Assembly (NCBI GenBank): GCA_027924585.1
Contig: BSBM01000232.1
Span: 26,560,501 to 26,624,500, forward strand
Source: Larix kaempferi
Taxonomy: Eukaryota > Streptophyta > Pinopsida > Pinales > Pinaceae
DNA: 64,000 bases
Direction: 5' to 3'
The notes below the pieces were generated by a model. That model was not told the DNA's origin. It was given only the letters and a program-made list of their open reading frames with translations, and ran no database searches. The number at the start of each line of letters is the position of its first letter. Position 1 is the first letter of the stretch. Positions 1 through 11,912 of the stretch are shown in pieces. Both the position numbers and the translations under genes were made by a program.

Positions 1-2
1 TC

Positions 3-410
3 GAAGGTGTCCCTACTAAGTTGGCGATAGAAATTGGTAAACCAAACAAATCTACTGGAAAGAACTATCCCGAAACAGAGCGTATGGAAGAGGATCTGGA
101 AGAAATGGAACTTGGGGACCTGGATCTCGAAAGCATTGAAGAGGATTGCAAAAACATTGAGGTTCATTCTATTCCTGATACGCAACTTCAACTTTTGAAG
201 GAAGCTATTCTGAAAACCAAACCTACTCCTAGCCTGGGGATTGCCCCTTTAAAACTGAAGGAAAATAAAAGGAAGTTCAAAGATGGAAGTTCTGAAAGGG
301 GTAGGCGGTCGAATAGGGATAGGATCGGGGAGATTGGGGCAAGACTGGTAGACTCTGGACAACATCTGACCATCGAGGAAGCTCTTCTCTCTGCAAGATA
401 TAGTGCTTGA
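3..410 (+). pseudogene. LINE ORF1 (gag-like) C-terminal part
   Basis: The frame is open from the window edge to a TGA at 408-410, about 135 codons. It has an acidic stretch (EEDLEEMELGDLDLES) followed by a basic, Lys/Arg-rich stretch near residues 80-100, typical of the low-complexity tail of plant LINE ORF1 RNA-binding proteins. The diagnostic DUF4283-like domain and zinc knuckle would lie upstream of the window. The stop overlaps the ORF2 start by one base (TGATG). The assignment rests mainly on position in front of ORF2. Confidence 0.6.
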
Positions 411-3400
411 TGAAACTTTTATCGTGGACTATTTGAGGAACCAATGGTCCTCACAAAATTAAAACCCTTAAGAATAAGATCATGAAAGAACAACCTACTA
501 TGGTATTGTTACAAGAAACAAAGTGTTCTGGAGCCCAATCGGAAGCTAATGCTTAGAATATATGGAAACAGTGTAAAAGTATGGAACTGGACGCTACTGG
601 TCACTCTGGAGGGCTGGTGGTCCTGTGGGATCCTAGGAGAGTGTCTCTTTATAAATTTATTTCGACTACTTTCATCCTTTCTATTGATTTCATATCGGAT
701 CAAATGTGAGAAGCGAAATTTTCTTAAAAGTATGACCCATCTGAGGAGAATTTTTGAAGGAACCCATTGGATATTAGGTGGGGATTTCAATATGATCAGG
801 TCCCTGTTTGAGAAAAAAGGTGGCATAAGAGTCTTTACTCCTGAAAATACTCTGTTTGATGAATTCATTGAGGCTAGTAATTTGATTGATGTTGATCTTG
901 GAAGCACAATTTTTACCTGGAACAATAGACATGGAGGGGAGCATTTGGTGGTAGCCAGGTTGGATAGATTTCTTCTGTCTGAAAGCATCATGCTTCTAGG
1001 TGGAACTCTGACTTCTCGCTCGATTGCATCTTCTGGATCTGATCATTGGCCGGTGTCCTTGATGTGGAGCAACATAGGAGTGAAAATGACCAAGCCTTTC
1101 AGGTTTGAGAAGTTCTGGTTAACTCATGAATTTTTTTCATCATGTGTGGAAGCATGGTAGCATACTATGATTCCCCCCTCAGGCACTATTTGAACAAAAA
1201 CTGAAGATGCTCAAACAGAAAATCAAGAGATGGAATACTGATGTCTTTGGGAGCATACAGGTTGGAAAGTACAAGCTCGATTTAAAGATGGAGCAGATCC
1301 AGGAATGTATCATGCAGACAGGTGTGACCCCTGAGCTAGCCTTGGAGGAAAAGCAACTTGCTGAGCAACTTTTTCAAAGGCAGAGGCAGGAGGAGATCCC
1401 GTGGCAGCAAAAATACCGTAATATTTGGTTGAAAGATGGGGATAAGAATATGAATTTTTTCCACATAGCCACCAACTAGCATAGACAATACAACCAGATC
1501 TGCAACCTGCGTAATTGTGATGGGGTGGTAGTGGGATCCCATGATGGAATTGAAAAGGAACTGGTAAATCATTTCAAGGAGGTGGTAACCGAAACTCCTA
1601 TCGATTGTACTGAGGCCTGTAGGGAAATCAAAGTTGTCATTCATCGGATTATAAATGAGGAGAAGAATGAGATGCTTATCCACCCTATTGAATTCCTGGA
1701 AGTTGAGACAACCATCAATCAAATGGAGGATGGGAAATCCTCGGGACTGGATGGTTTTACTACTAATTTTTTCCATTTTTTCTGGGATTTAATCAAAAAT
1801 GAAGTTTGGCAGGTGGTGGAAGAATCCTAGAGAATGAGAGGGGTTCTCCCGGCCTTGAAGTCTACCTTCCTAACCTTGATCCCTAAAAATATGATGGAAG
1901 AGAAAGCTGATCTGTTTAGATCAATTTCCCTTTCTAACATCATTTACAAACTCATCACAAAAGTCCTTGCTAATCGGCTTAAACCCCTTCTTCCCTCATT
2001 GATCTCCTTGGAACAATCTGGATTTGTGGAAGGTCATCAAATTATGGATGATATTATCCTTGCTCATGAGGTTATTCACTCTTTACAGAGTACTAAGAAA
2101 GCAGGGATGTTTCTTAAATGGGATTCATCCAAACTACCTATGATAAACTAAACTAGATATATATGAAAGAAATTATGAGATCCTTCTGTTTTAGTGATGT
2201 TTGGATCAAATGGATAGCCAACCTTACATCCATGAATTTTTTCTCTATTCTGTTAAATGGGCACCTGTCTTTTGTCTTTAACCCTCTCGGGGTATCCAAC
2301 AAGGTGAGACCCTCTCACCGTTCCTCTTTATGATTATGACGGAAGGTCTTGGGAGACTCATATCACATTTAGTTGAACAGGGAAGCATTAAAGGCCTTCA
2401 GTTCCTGCCCTATGAGAAGGCCATAACCCAATAGTAGTTTGTTGATGACACCCTACTTATGGGCTACTCTTCAGTACAGGAAGCTAGACAAATCAAGCAA
2501 GCTTTGAACATTTTTTTACGAGCCTCGGGGCTTACTATTAATATGTATAAAACTCTAGTTTTTTTCTTTAACACTCCTTCCATCAGTCAGAGGAACATAT
2601 TAAGAATTCTAGGGTTCAAAAAGAGCTCCCTTCCAACCAAATATCTCGGTGCTCCATTATCTGAGGGTGTTTTAAAAAAGGCGTCCTGGGAAGATCTCTT
2701 AAATAGAATGAAGGAAATACTTTCTAATTGGACGCTTCGATCCTTGAACCTCCCGGGCAAAGTGGTTCTTGTAAAATATGTGTTGCAAGCTATGCCCTTG
2801 TACCTATTCTCTGTTCTGGATTCCCCCAAGTCGGTTATGAAGGAAATCAGGAATATCCAATGCACCTTTTTGTGAGGAGGCACGTTGGACCATAGGAAGT
2901 GGCCTCTAGTTGATTGGGACACTCTGTATAAATCTAAGCGGGAGGGGGGTTTAGGGCTTAGATATCTGGAGAAACTCAGTATGGTGTGTGCAGCTAAAAT
3001 GTGGTGGCGATGGCTCACTCATTCGAATGAACAATGGGCCAGTTTTGGGGGAAAGAAGTATACCTTGTTAACTGATCAATAGGACTGGGTTTGGGAGGAG
3101 GGACTGCAGAAAGGCTCTCATATTTGGAATATGGCACAGGATGGCAGTGGACTCATCAGGAAACACAGTTTTTGGGAAATCTGTGAAGGAGCTTCAACGA
3201 ATATTTGGATGGATGCTTGGAAACAAGAACCCCCTCTTGCATCCCTGGTGAATGGTATTCACGATGATGCCCCTGTTTTGAATCAAAATTGGATGGTGGT
3301 GAATAGGTACTGGCAGGAAGACTCCAATGACAGAGGTTTTCGTGTCTGGAAGCCGCTGGAATGGTGGACGGCCAACTATGGGTATGACACTGGAAGGAAA

Positions 3401-4701
3401 ATCTATGAAATATTGATGAACCAACAAATTAAAACTCAGAGGGGTATGGATATCATTCGATGGGGTTACAACCCTAAATATATGTTCACTATTAAAGAAG
3501 CTTATAATCTACACACAAACCCAACGACTCAAACGGTGGACCTTACTTGGAAACATCTGTGGGGAGCCAAACTTTGGCCTAAAATCACCCTTTTTCTTTG
3601 GCTGGTTTTGAAGGGAAGAATTTTAACATGGGATAATATCATGAAGAGAGGGTTCGAGGGACCTTCCCTCTATGTCCTCTATGGCCATCATGGTGAAACA
3701 ATATCTCACCTGTTGGATGAATGCAGTTTCTCATATGCTCTATGGGATGAAGGAGCTAGGGTATTTCGCAGGACTGATAGAGCTAGGACCGCACCAGGGG
3801 AAACTGTTAAACAATGGAGGGACAACCCCTTTCAAGGGAGACTTCTAAATCAGGTCTGGCAATTATTTCCAGGTTTCATCCTATGGGAGGTATGGAAAGA
3901 TCGAAACAAGAGCACATTCACTAGAAAAATTAATACGTGGAAGACAGTTTGGGGGCATATATAGTGTGTGATTATTGAGACTCTGCAATTAACTTTGTGG
4001 ACTGAACAGGATTTGAATATTCTGGATAATGAGTTGTGTATTCTTCATACCTGGGGTATTAAGGCACTCCCTCGTTTTGTCGGTAGCCTCCATCCTGGTC
4101 GTAGTTCGCCGTAAATTCCGGTGGTTTGGTCTCTGCCATTACAGGGGTGGCTCAAGCTGAATTTCGACGGGGATCGAAAGGTAACCATGGGAATGTTGGG
4201 TATGGTGGTGCTCTGCGTGACGATCAGGGAAAGGCTCTATTCAGTTACTATGGGCATCTGGGACGTGAAACCAATAACGTAGCTAAATGTGACGCCATGT
4301 TGCAGGGCTTATGCATGGTGGCTCGATGTGGCTTCAGCTGCTTGATCGTGGAGGGGGATTCAAACATGTTGATCCAGATTTCCATTAAGCTTAACAATGG
4401 GACCCAGGAATCCAAGATGGCACCATCGTGGATATTGGCGTGGATATTGACGTGTTTGGGTAATCTCATCACATATTTCAACTCCGTTACCTTCCAGCAT
4501 GTAAGGAGGAGTGCCAACTGTCTAGCTAACGTACTGGCTAACCATGGCGCCAGCAACCTTAATGAAGGATGGGAAGGGGTGGCTTTGGAAATACTGTCGG
4601 GCACGTGTCGTAACAAATGCATGATGATTGTAGAATGTGACCAATGTGGTAAGGCGTCCACAACTAGCAGCAATAGATTACTAAAACCTGATGGTATGTA
4701 A
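410..4701 (+). pseudogene. LINE ORF2 remnant: endonuclease, reverse transcriptase, zf-RVT, RNase H
   Basis: The start is the ATG at 410 (MKLLSW...), matching the ORF2 start of the second LINE in this window. Endonuclease motifs: GGDFN near 778-792, TW.N near 916, RLDR near 958, GSDHWP near 1035. Reverse transcriptase: the ISLSNIIYKLITKV block near 1921-1965, a GIQQGE-type block near 2290-2310, FVDD at 2438-2449, and the thumb and YLGAPL region to about 2875. zf-RVT region near 3540-3760, where the usual CxLC pair reads YVLY. RNase H: an FDG near 4160, TNNVA near 4270, EGDSN near 4352, and a final motif reading ANVLAN where ADxLAN is expected. A TGA at 434, stops at 1477, 1828 and just before FVDD, and frame changes near 2130, 2290 and 4170 disable it. 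The first RT aspartate block is also damaged near 2120. Confidence 0.85.
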
Positions 4702-5697
4702 CAGCAGGTACCCTACTTTGGGTGGTTTGGACAGGTGGTTTTCTGGTAACCTTGATAACTGGGTCACTGCTTGGCCTTCCGTATATTTCCCATCGTCTAG
4801 GACTATTATGTTAGGAGATATGGCGCGTGACAAGGTAATGGCAGATCGGCCTCTTAGGATTCTAATGGTTCATATTGATAAGGGTTCTGTGGAGGTGATG
4901 AAGGCATAAGACATTATGAATTATTATAGAGTCTGGATCATTATGATGGAGTTAATGGCTGTAGGGGTGGATTTCCTTTAAATTCGACGTTCAGGGGTGG
5001 TAGCAGTAACAATGGTCATAGTCTGTGTTACGCTGGTGCCTGGGGGAGTACGTTTGTGTCCAATTGGGGTGTGAAGCGTGATTGTAAGGGTGTTGTGATC
5101 ATGCCACTGAGAGGGATACCTATTAGGAGAGGTAGACGGGCTCATGGTGAGCCGAGTAATGTTGTTAGGGGCAATTTGGCCCAGGCTGGTCCCAGTCGAG
5201 ATCAGTGGAGCGTTGTTGTGACAACTATCTTCTTTTGTCATTTTTTCCCACAAGAGGTGCAGTGGGAGGTGGAGGAAGTGGAAGCATATTTGTGGTATTT
5301 GGTGGGATAGAAGGAGCTACCTAGGGAGGTTGTTGCTATGTCTGAATGGATTCACAACCCGAGCAATACGAGGGGTCGAATGGCTCTGTATAACCGAGCC
5401 GTTGTGATGCTATGGGTGATGAAGAATCTCATTGCCCAATTTATGGAAGCGCGTGTTGACATATTGTGTGGTTCTTAGCGGATGGAAAAACTAGAGGACC
5501 TCTGCAAGGACCATGCTGACGAGTCGAAGTGGATTCATATGAAACTGGATGCGTTGACGGCTGACTTGGGGATCTCATTCCTTACCCATCTGAAAAAAGT
5601 GAAGAACCCGCGAGAGATCAATCTCTGTGGTAAGGGGGAGGCTGTAGATGCGCCACCGGTTGTGATTATCGAGGATGAGGCCGGTCCGTCTGGGTAA
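4702..5697 (+). pseudogene. Coding-like module after the LINE RNase H, function unknown
   Basis: After the RNase H stop there is an open stretch at 4691-4909 (another frame), then one frame from 4930 to a TAA at 5695-5697 broken only by TAGs at 5308 and 5476. The last part (from the ATG at 5338) would be a soluble, helix-rich protein segment ending in an acidic tail with IIEDEAGPSG. The frame is G-rich and unlike the AT-rich DNA that follows. It could be a C-terminal extension of ORF2, a third ORF, or a captured host exon. The other full-length LINE here has no such module. No known domain was recognised. Confidence 0.4.
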
Positions 5698-6167
5698 TTT
5701 CTTTTCCCTCGGTGCCTGGTCTCTGTCTGGGTTTTATTGTTCCAGCGTGGTGAATTTCGGTTGGCATTGGCTTTGGCTTTTTCTCTGTTTTAGAAAGTTT
5801 TGGTATCCTGTGTTATTCCTTTTTATGGATTATCTGGTGTTGGGTTGTTCTCTGGGTGATGTCTGTCTTCTCGGCATCCTTTTTGTAATGGGGGTTCGGC
5901 CTATGGAATGTATGGGGTTTTGGGGTAATATTTTTAGTGTTCCAATTGAAAGAAAATTCCAAATTGATAATTAGTATGTGGTTCTGCCTTAATGGCTTTG
6001 TTCAGAATTGTAATGCTGATGATCTCTACTTTCTGTTGTGGGGTTATGCTGATACGAGTAGTTTTTCTCTCTATGGTGGCTGCTTCAGTACCCAGCTGTT
6101 TGTAAAGATGATGAATGTACTTTCGATCCTACTTTAATAGAATGATGGTCTTTTTGCTTTAAAAAAG
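5698..6167 (+). other. Probable 3' UTR of the first LINE
   Basis: A GT-rich strand with long T/G runs and no credible coding capacity. It ends in CTTTTTGCTTTAAAAAAG near 6150-6168, the kind of short A-tail LINEs leave. Base composition then shifts sharply to AT-rich. The right border is approximate. Confidence 0.5.
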
Positions 6168-9100
6168 AATATTGGCTAAGATTGCATCTATTATCTCGAA
6201 TGAACTTGTTTGGATGTTATGAGACTAGGTGAATATGAGGGATTGATGCTAAGATTTTGATTTGACCAAACCATATTAGATGTTTGGTATTGTGGGGGTG
6301 CTCAAGAATCATGGATTTGGAGAGACAATTATGATAAGTATCAACCATGTGCTCTTTAAGTTGAGTTTGGATAGATCTACATCATAGGATGTTCTGATGT
6401 TCTGGCAATTTTAATCAGGATAATGATTACAACCTAAGCCAATCTTGGAAACTCATTGTCCATTAATTTTGCTCATCTCAATATACTTGATCCTTATTAA
6501 GCGATCTTCATCTCTTTTCCTCCTCAACCCTTCGTTCTCTCTTATCTCCCCTTTAATTTCTACTTCTTCCCTTTATACCCTACTACTAATATTTCATTTA
6601 TTCTATTCATTATTAATTAACACTATGATTTTTTGTTTATAACAAAAACATAATTTTATTTATATAAAATAATTTATTACCATTTTTTCTTTTAATAATT
6701 TTACTCATTTTAATTTTCAATTCAATTTTTATTTATTAATAGATTTTATTTCTATTTATATCTATATCCTCCTAAAATTGTACATCCTATCTTCATCAAA
6801 TTTAATTACTTACTTATTATTCTTATTCTTCATCATATCAACTTAAAATGTACCAACCTTCTCTTAATTTTTGTGTTCATCCTTTCTTTTCTCATTTTAT
6901 TATATTAATTTTTTAGTAAATTAAATATTTATCTATTTATACACTTTTCTAATTTTATTTTTTCTCATAAACAACCTTTAATTTACTATTATTTTTCTAA
7001 TTAATTTTTAATGACTATTCCTTATGATCTCTACTTATACAAATAAAAACCTCACTCTTTTCTATCTTATAATGAGCTTCTGCTGGACCCTTAATAATAT
7101 GTGGAATTTCTAAATTACGACACAATGTAGCCATAGTCATAAGACAACACCACAATGTAAGAAGACTAGCAAGTAATGGAGTTATTACATTTATTACATG
7201 TAGAAAAAACATTCAACAAACAATTATTAAAATTGTTTATTAAAAAAAATGGTGTTGAACCTTCTTTGAAAACATAATACTTTATGTTATTTGTTAAACC
7301 TTATTTTAAAAATAAGGTGACTTAATGTTCTTCATCATATTAGATTTTAATTTCAAAATATTTCTTACAATATTTATGATCCCAACTTTTAAACTCATCA
7401 CAACTATATTCATTCAAAACATTTTTCTTAAAACTTATTAGATATATAAATAATATTTTAAAGTAAATTTAATATTTCCTTACCTTTTTAAAATCTAAAC
7501 TAAAAATAACCACCCTCATTATCTCATCATAATTTTTTTTTTTAAACTATATCCAATTTTACAGAAAAAATTTCAATCTGCATTAAATATTTTACTTCAC
7601 ATATCATAATTTTTTTTTTATATCACCCATCTCTTCTATGTATAGTTAGATATAACAAACTCTTTCATAATTGGTGATATACAACTACTCTAGATGCATT
7701 AAATTAATATAATATTACTTATATAGTGCATATAAAGCATAAAGCATGTACTGCATGCATACTTTTGTTTATTTGAAGTAAATGTAGTTTTAATAAAACA
7801 TAAAAAGTCGTCGTGAAACAATCACTTCCTTCACTCCTAAGGTAGATGGATGGATCATGGGTTGTACTCTATCTCGAGAAGCTAAAATTAGAAATGAATT
7901 ATGATTTCCAAAGTTGATTGGGATAGTACTTCTAAGAATGAATAAGAGGTGATATCATTCTGCCACAACGATAAGCAAGCTAGAAATTAAATTTATTGTA
8001 CATTTGTGGTTACTTTATAATTATCGTATTTAGTGGAGAGCTGATGGAAGCTAGGAGTTAAATCTCTTGTCCATTTGCGATTGTTTTGTAATGATCATTT
8101 TTACCATATTTATGGGAAAGGTGATGGAAAACAGGAGTTTATTTTGTTGGAATAAAGGATTTTTTGGTTAAGCTGTGATAATTACATTTGTACAAAGAAA
8201 GAAACAACAGGACTGAATTCAACAGTTGTAAAGAGCATAGTAGCATAATTCGAGTATGGATACGAATACATTTTGATACGGAAAATAAGTAATAAGAAAA
8301 TCCAATAAAAATAAAATACGGAAGTAGACTTCTTATATACAATACTTTTAATCAAATATATAAACCAAATTAGCATAAATATACATTAAAAGCCATTAGT
8401 TTTTATAAGAAAGTAATAAATTGAATGTTATTTATATTTTATAGTTATTAAATAATTAAAATTTGTTTTTCTAAAATTGGTTTTTAAAAATTTAATTTTT
8501 CATTAATAAGAATCTATATTAATATTATATTTATACAAAATATTCTAAAAAGAAAGAGCTTTTTGTAAGCCTTGAAACTAAGGATCATCTTGTGGTTGAA
8601 ATGGTAGGGATAAGTTAGAATGGGAAATGATCTGGCATCTCTAATTATTTATAAGCTTGGTAAGCAACTCTTTTACCTATATTCTGTCTTGGTGATGAAT
8701 CCAGCTTGGGATTAGGGATTAGAACAGTTGACAACACAAATGATCAGCAAACTCATTCTAACACTGCAAACCAGGAAAACCTAAAATCTTTAAGGATTAT
8801 TGGGTTAAATCCATTTATATTTTAAAATTTGGGATGTACTAGTAAGTATAAGTTTCCTAAATTGTAAAATGATAAGATAAGTGCATTGTCGAGATTGATT
8901 TTTTGGATTTCTTTTAGAATTCAGAATAAATAATTATAAAAACAAATATTAGTTGATGCATGGATTGTGTAGCTGATGCATGGATTATGGGCAGTTCTTG
9001 GTAGACAACTAGAAGAAGGTTGGTGATAACAGTTAGCTGAGACATAAACAACAGTCTTATGACTTATCGATGTTCACCTACCACAAGTTAAATGGATGTA

Positions 9101-9300
9101 TTTATTCCTATGGAAGTTAAACATGCACTTGAATAATCAGAGTTTAAACTGTATTGTATTAGGATTCATTTGAATTTGGATGAAAAAGACCCGGAAAGAG
9201 ACAGCAGGACTGAATTCAATTTGATGGAGACGTTTAATTGATTTTGATTAAGGAAGGAAGGAAAAAATGGCAACGAGTAAAATCCCCGTGGTAGAGGGGT
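6168..9300. other. AT-rich intergenic DNA, no gene seen
   Basis: Mostly A/T runs with short chance ORFs. 6,460-7,000 is notably pyrimidine-rich on the plus strand. The string AGGACTGAATTCAA occurs near 8210 and again near 9205, which may be a small dispersed repeat. No RNA gene, coding motif or bordered element was recognised. Confidence 0.6.
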
Positions 9301-10053
9301 TGTTTAATTCAAATAGAAGGAAAGACGATCAGCACATATATTTGTCCTCTCCAGTCATGGTATGGTTATGTGAAAAAAACCGTCTCGAAAAGATATTTGG
9401 TTTGATCTCTGCATTCTGCCTGGCTTGCTTTACTCGATGACAGAATTCCTGACTCTCCTGATTCGTATCTGGGCTTCAAAAATAGTATCGCACGGATGGC
9501 ACTTGTGAGTGGTACAAACCCCACATTCCACAATTGGTTTCGCTCGTCCTTTTCAGGCATCAAACCCCAGTTGACGGACTGTCGTTTCCTATTTCAGCTC
9601 TCTGCCAGGCCATGGCAATAAGAGAAAGCTGGAGTCTGGCTCAAAACCCATTAACCCTGCGACCCGGTGAGAGTAATAGTAAAATACGAAAAATATACTG
9701 AGGCACGTCAGGAACAGGTCAAAGACACGGTGAAGACTCTACAAAAGGAATCTCGACCAGATGGATGAGTCTGACTTAATGACATTATGACCTACGATTA
9801 GTAGATCACCCGTCTAAGGGAGGAAGGCATTTCTGCTGCTGCTGGTTCTGCTGTTTCTGTGCGTGTTGAGGGTTAACCCATATGACACAACGCTAGTCTC
9901 CTTTGCCTATTCCTCTTCTCCGTTCCTTTTGTGTCCTTTGATCTTCTTGTCAAATACAAGTTGCTGCTTGTGCACGGATTTGTTCATCCAAGAAAAGATA
10001 TTATACCCTCCTACTTCCTTCCTTCCTGAATCAAATCAAGCAAATAGGCAAAC
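9301..10053 (+). promoter_or_regulatory. Upstream region and 5' leader of the MADS-box gene
   Basis: This stretch is less AT-rich than its surroundings and leads directly into the MADS start codon. The final 60 bases (CCTCC, CTTCCTTCCTTCC, then CAAATCAAG) look like a pyrimidine-rich plant 5' leader, and AAACATGG gives an A at -3 and G at +4 around the ATG. No convincing TATA box or CArG box was found by eye. The promoter role is inferred from position only. Confidence 0.4.
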
Positions 10054-10241
10054 ATGGGGCGTGGAAAGATAGAGATCAGGAGGATCGAGAACACTACCAA
10101 TAGGCAAGTAACCTTTTCTAAACGTAGGGGTGGCCTTCTGAAGAAAGCCCACGAGCTATCTGTACTATGCGATGCAGAACTCGGGCTTATCATTTTTTCG
10201 AGCACTGGCAAGCTATTCGAGTACGCAACTGCTACTTCCAG
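10054..10241 (+). CDS. MIKC-type MADS-domain transcription factor, exon 1
   Basis: The exon encodes 62 codons plus two bases: a complete MADS domain from MGRGKIEI, through [19 protein letters not shown] (residues 18-35) and [15 protein letters not shown] (36-50), to GKLFEYA (52-58). This is the DNA-binding and dimerisation domain that recognises CArG boxes in the nucleus. The exon ends at AG|GTTAGT (10,241/10,242). A length of 188 nt with a split last codon is the usual first-exon layout of MIKC genes, whose I, K and C regions lie on later exons. The [21 protein letters not shown] and [13 protein letters not shown] wording resembles B-sister (GGM13-like) proteins, but AGL17-, SVP- or TM8-like assignment is not excluded, so no symbol is given. 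No stop or frameshift is present. Reading past the donor hits TGA within four codons. Confidence 0.9.
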
Positions 10242-10590
10242 GTTAGTGAAATGAACCAGTTTGCTCCTTTCGAATATATTCATGTCATATCTATATATAA
10301 TTGTGATTTTGCTTAATGAGCCTGGTTGGTTGTGTTGTTTTCTCATTATTAGATTATAATTCGTTACCTCTTCAATTTCAATTTATGATAATTGGTTCTC
10401 TTTCCATGCCTGTTCAGTCTAGTTACAAAATAAGTGTATTTTCGTTTGATAACGTCTCTGTCTCCTGCTCTCTTGTCCTTGACTGAGAAATTTCGTTGAA
10501 GAAAAAGTGCTTTACAAGCTTTTAAGTCGCTACGACCTTTATGAACTTGCCGAACCCTTGTTAGAAGAGTATGTGAAAAATAATTGTTCA

Positions 10591-10628
10591 GATATAATTT
10601 AGCTAAACTGATATAATTTAGCTAAACT
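10591..10628. repeat. 19-bp tandem duplication in the MADS intron
   Basis: GATATAATTTAGCTAAACT occurs twice head to tail with no mismatch. Confidence 0.9.
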
Positions 10629-11037
10629 GATATGTCCAAGGGTTAAAGGCTGTGTGTCTGTTTAGGTAATCTGCTTCCCCCCCAAAAAAAATGCGTGCTC
10701 GAAGTGTGTAATATATTGAGGAACTTTGAGATCGATTAATCTTTCATTTTTATTACTAGACGCTCTGCTGATCTCTAGACGAGCTGAATAAGTTTTTAGA
10801 TACTCGTTTGCCATAGTTTGTGGCACTTTATCTGGATTTCTGTGCCAGGCATAACTGTCAATACTAATGCTAAAAATGGCAGAAGCTAATCCTATCGTCT
10901 ACGGGATCGAAAACTAGAAGTTTTAGTAATTGTAGCATCTGATCTGTATGGATCTTGATAGTAAGAAGGAGCTGTCTAAGAAAGTTTGAAACAGGTTTTT
11001 ATATCCCTAGGATTATCATCAGGAAACCATTGAAGCC

Positions 11038-11171
11038 AGAAATATTACTAATACAGTATCTCTTTGTAGCATCAGAAATATTACTAATACAGTACCTCAT
11101 CAAAATATTTCTGGTGAGTGCTACTTATGAAGGTATTAAAACCCTAGTCAAAGGTATTAAAACCCTAGTCA
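11038..11171. repeat. Two short direct duplications
   Basis: A 21-bp string beginning AGAAATATTACTAATACAGT occurs at 11,038 and again at 11,074. A 21-bp unit beginning AAGGTATTAAAACCCTAGTC is repeated exactly at 11,130 and 11,151. They look like replication-slippage products. Confidence 0.85.
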
Positions 11172-11860
11172 AGCTACTCACACCACTCTTTAATTATTGA
11201 TATTAATTCTATAATTGAGTTCAATTAAATTAATTATTATTATAATTAAGCTAATTAATTATATGTATAACACTTAATTTGTGGCTTAGAGATCTTCACA
11301 ACCACAAATTAAGTTACTAAGCTACTTAGTTAAAAAGAGCACTCTACATTTGCTTATGGAAAAGATTGTAATGCATATCTATGCTGAGAATCGTTGTTTG
11401 CTTATGATTGGAGACTAGATCAGTAGGATCTCATTGTTTGCTTATGATGAGAGAGTAAAGTATATGAGTTGATCAGAAATATGTCCAAATCGTTTATTTG
11501 AGAAGTGTACCAGGAAGGCCCGGTTGGGCATAGATCAAAGCCTCTTTTGAAATCCATCGTCGGGACGTAGGAGAGTTCCAGGATGTTATTCAAGCCCATT
11601 CATAATAAAGATAGGAAAGCAATAGTTTATATAGGTTTAAGGATCTTCTGTGAAATTTAATATAGAAAATGATATCATTATGTTATTTATAAGTTGGGAG
11701 GTGACAGTCATTTCTCCCAACTATCCAAATTATATTTAGTCATAATTATTTAATTGAGTAAAGAAAAACACTTACAAACATAATTAATTAATAACCCAAA
11801 CTTATCATTATTAATATTATCTTAATTTCAACTTAATAAATTTAATTCACTTCATTTAAA

Positions 11861-11912
11861 TTTATATATAAATAAAATTTTAAATTGATTTAAAATTTTA
11901 TTTATATATAAA
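11861..11912. repeat. Perfect 25-bp inverted repeat with 2-nt centre
   Basis: The left arm at 11,861-11,885 is the exact reverse complement of the right arm at 11,888-11,912, with only TG between. It is pure A/T apart from the G in the centre. It could form a cruciform or hairpin, or be the core of a decayed fold-back element. Confidence 0.9.

Larger units (their letters stand above)
1..6167 (+). mobile_element. Degenerate L1-type LINE, 5' end outside the window
   Basis: The order is ORF1 tail, APE-type endonuclease, reverse transcriptase, zf-RVT zinc-binding region, RNase H, a coding-like 3' module, and a GT-rich 3' tail ending in a short A-run near 6160-6167. This is the order of plant L1-clade elements with an RNase H. 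Many stops and at least three frameshifts show it is dead. The right border is inferred from the A-run and the switch to AT-rich spacer; no target duplication can be tested because the 5' end is missing. Confidence 0.85.

Noticed and set aside
9366-9563. Minus-strand ORF upstream of the MADS gene
   Set aside because: No recognisable motif, and it overlaps the likely promoter; probably chance.
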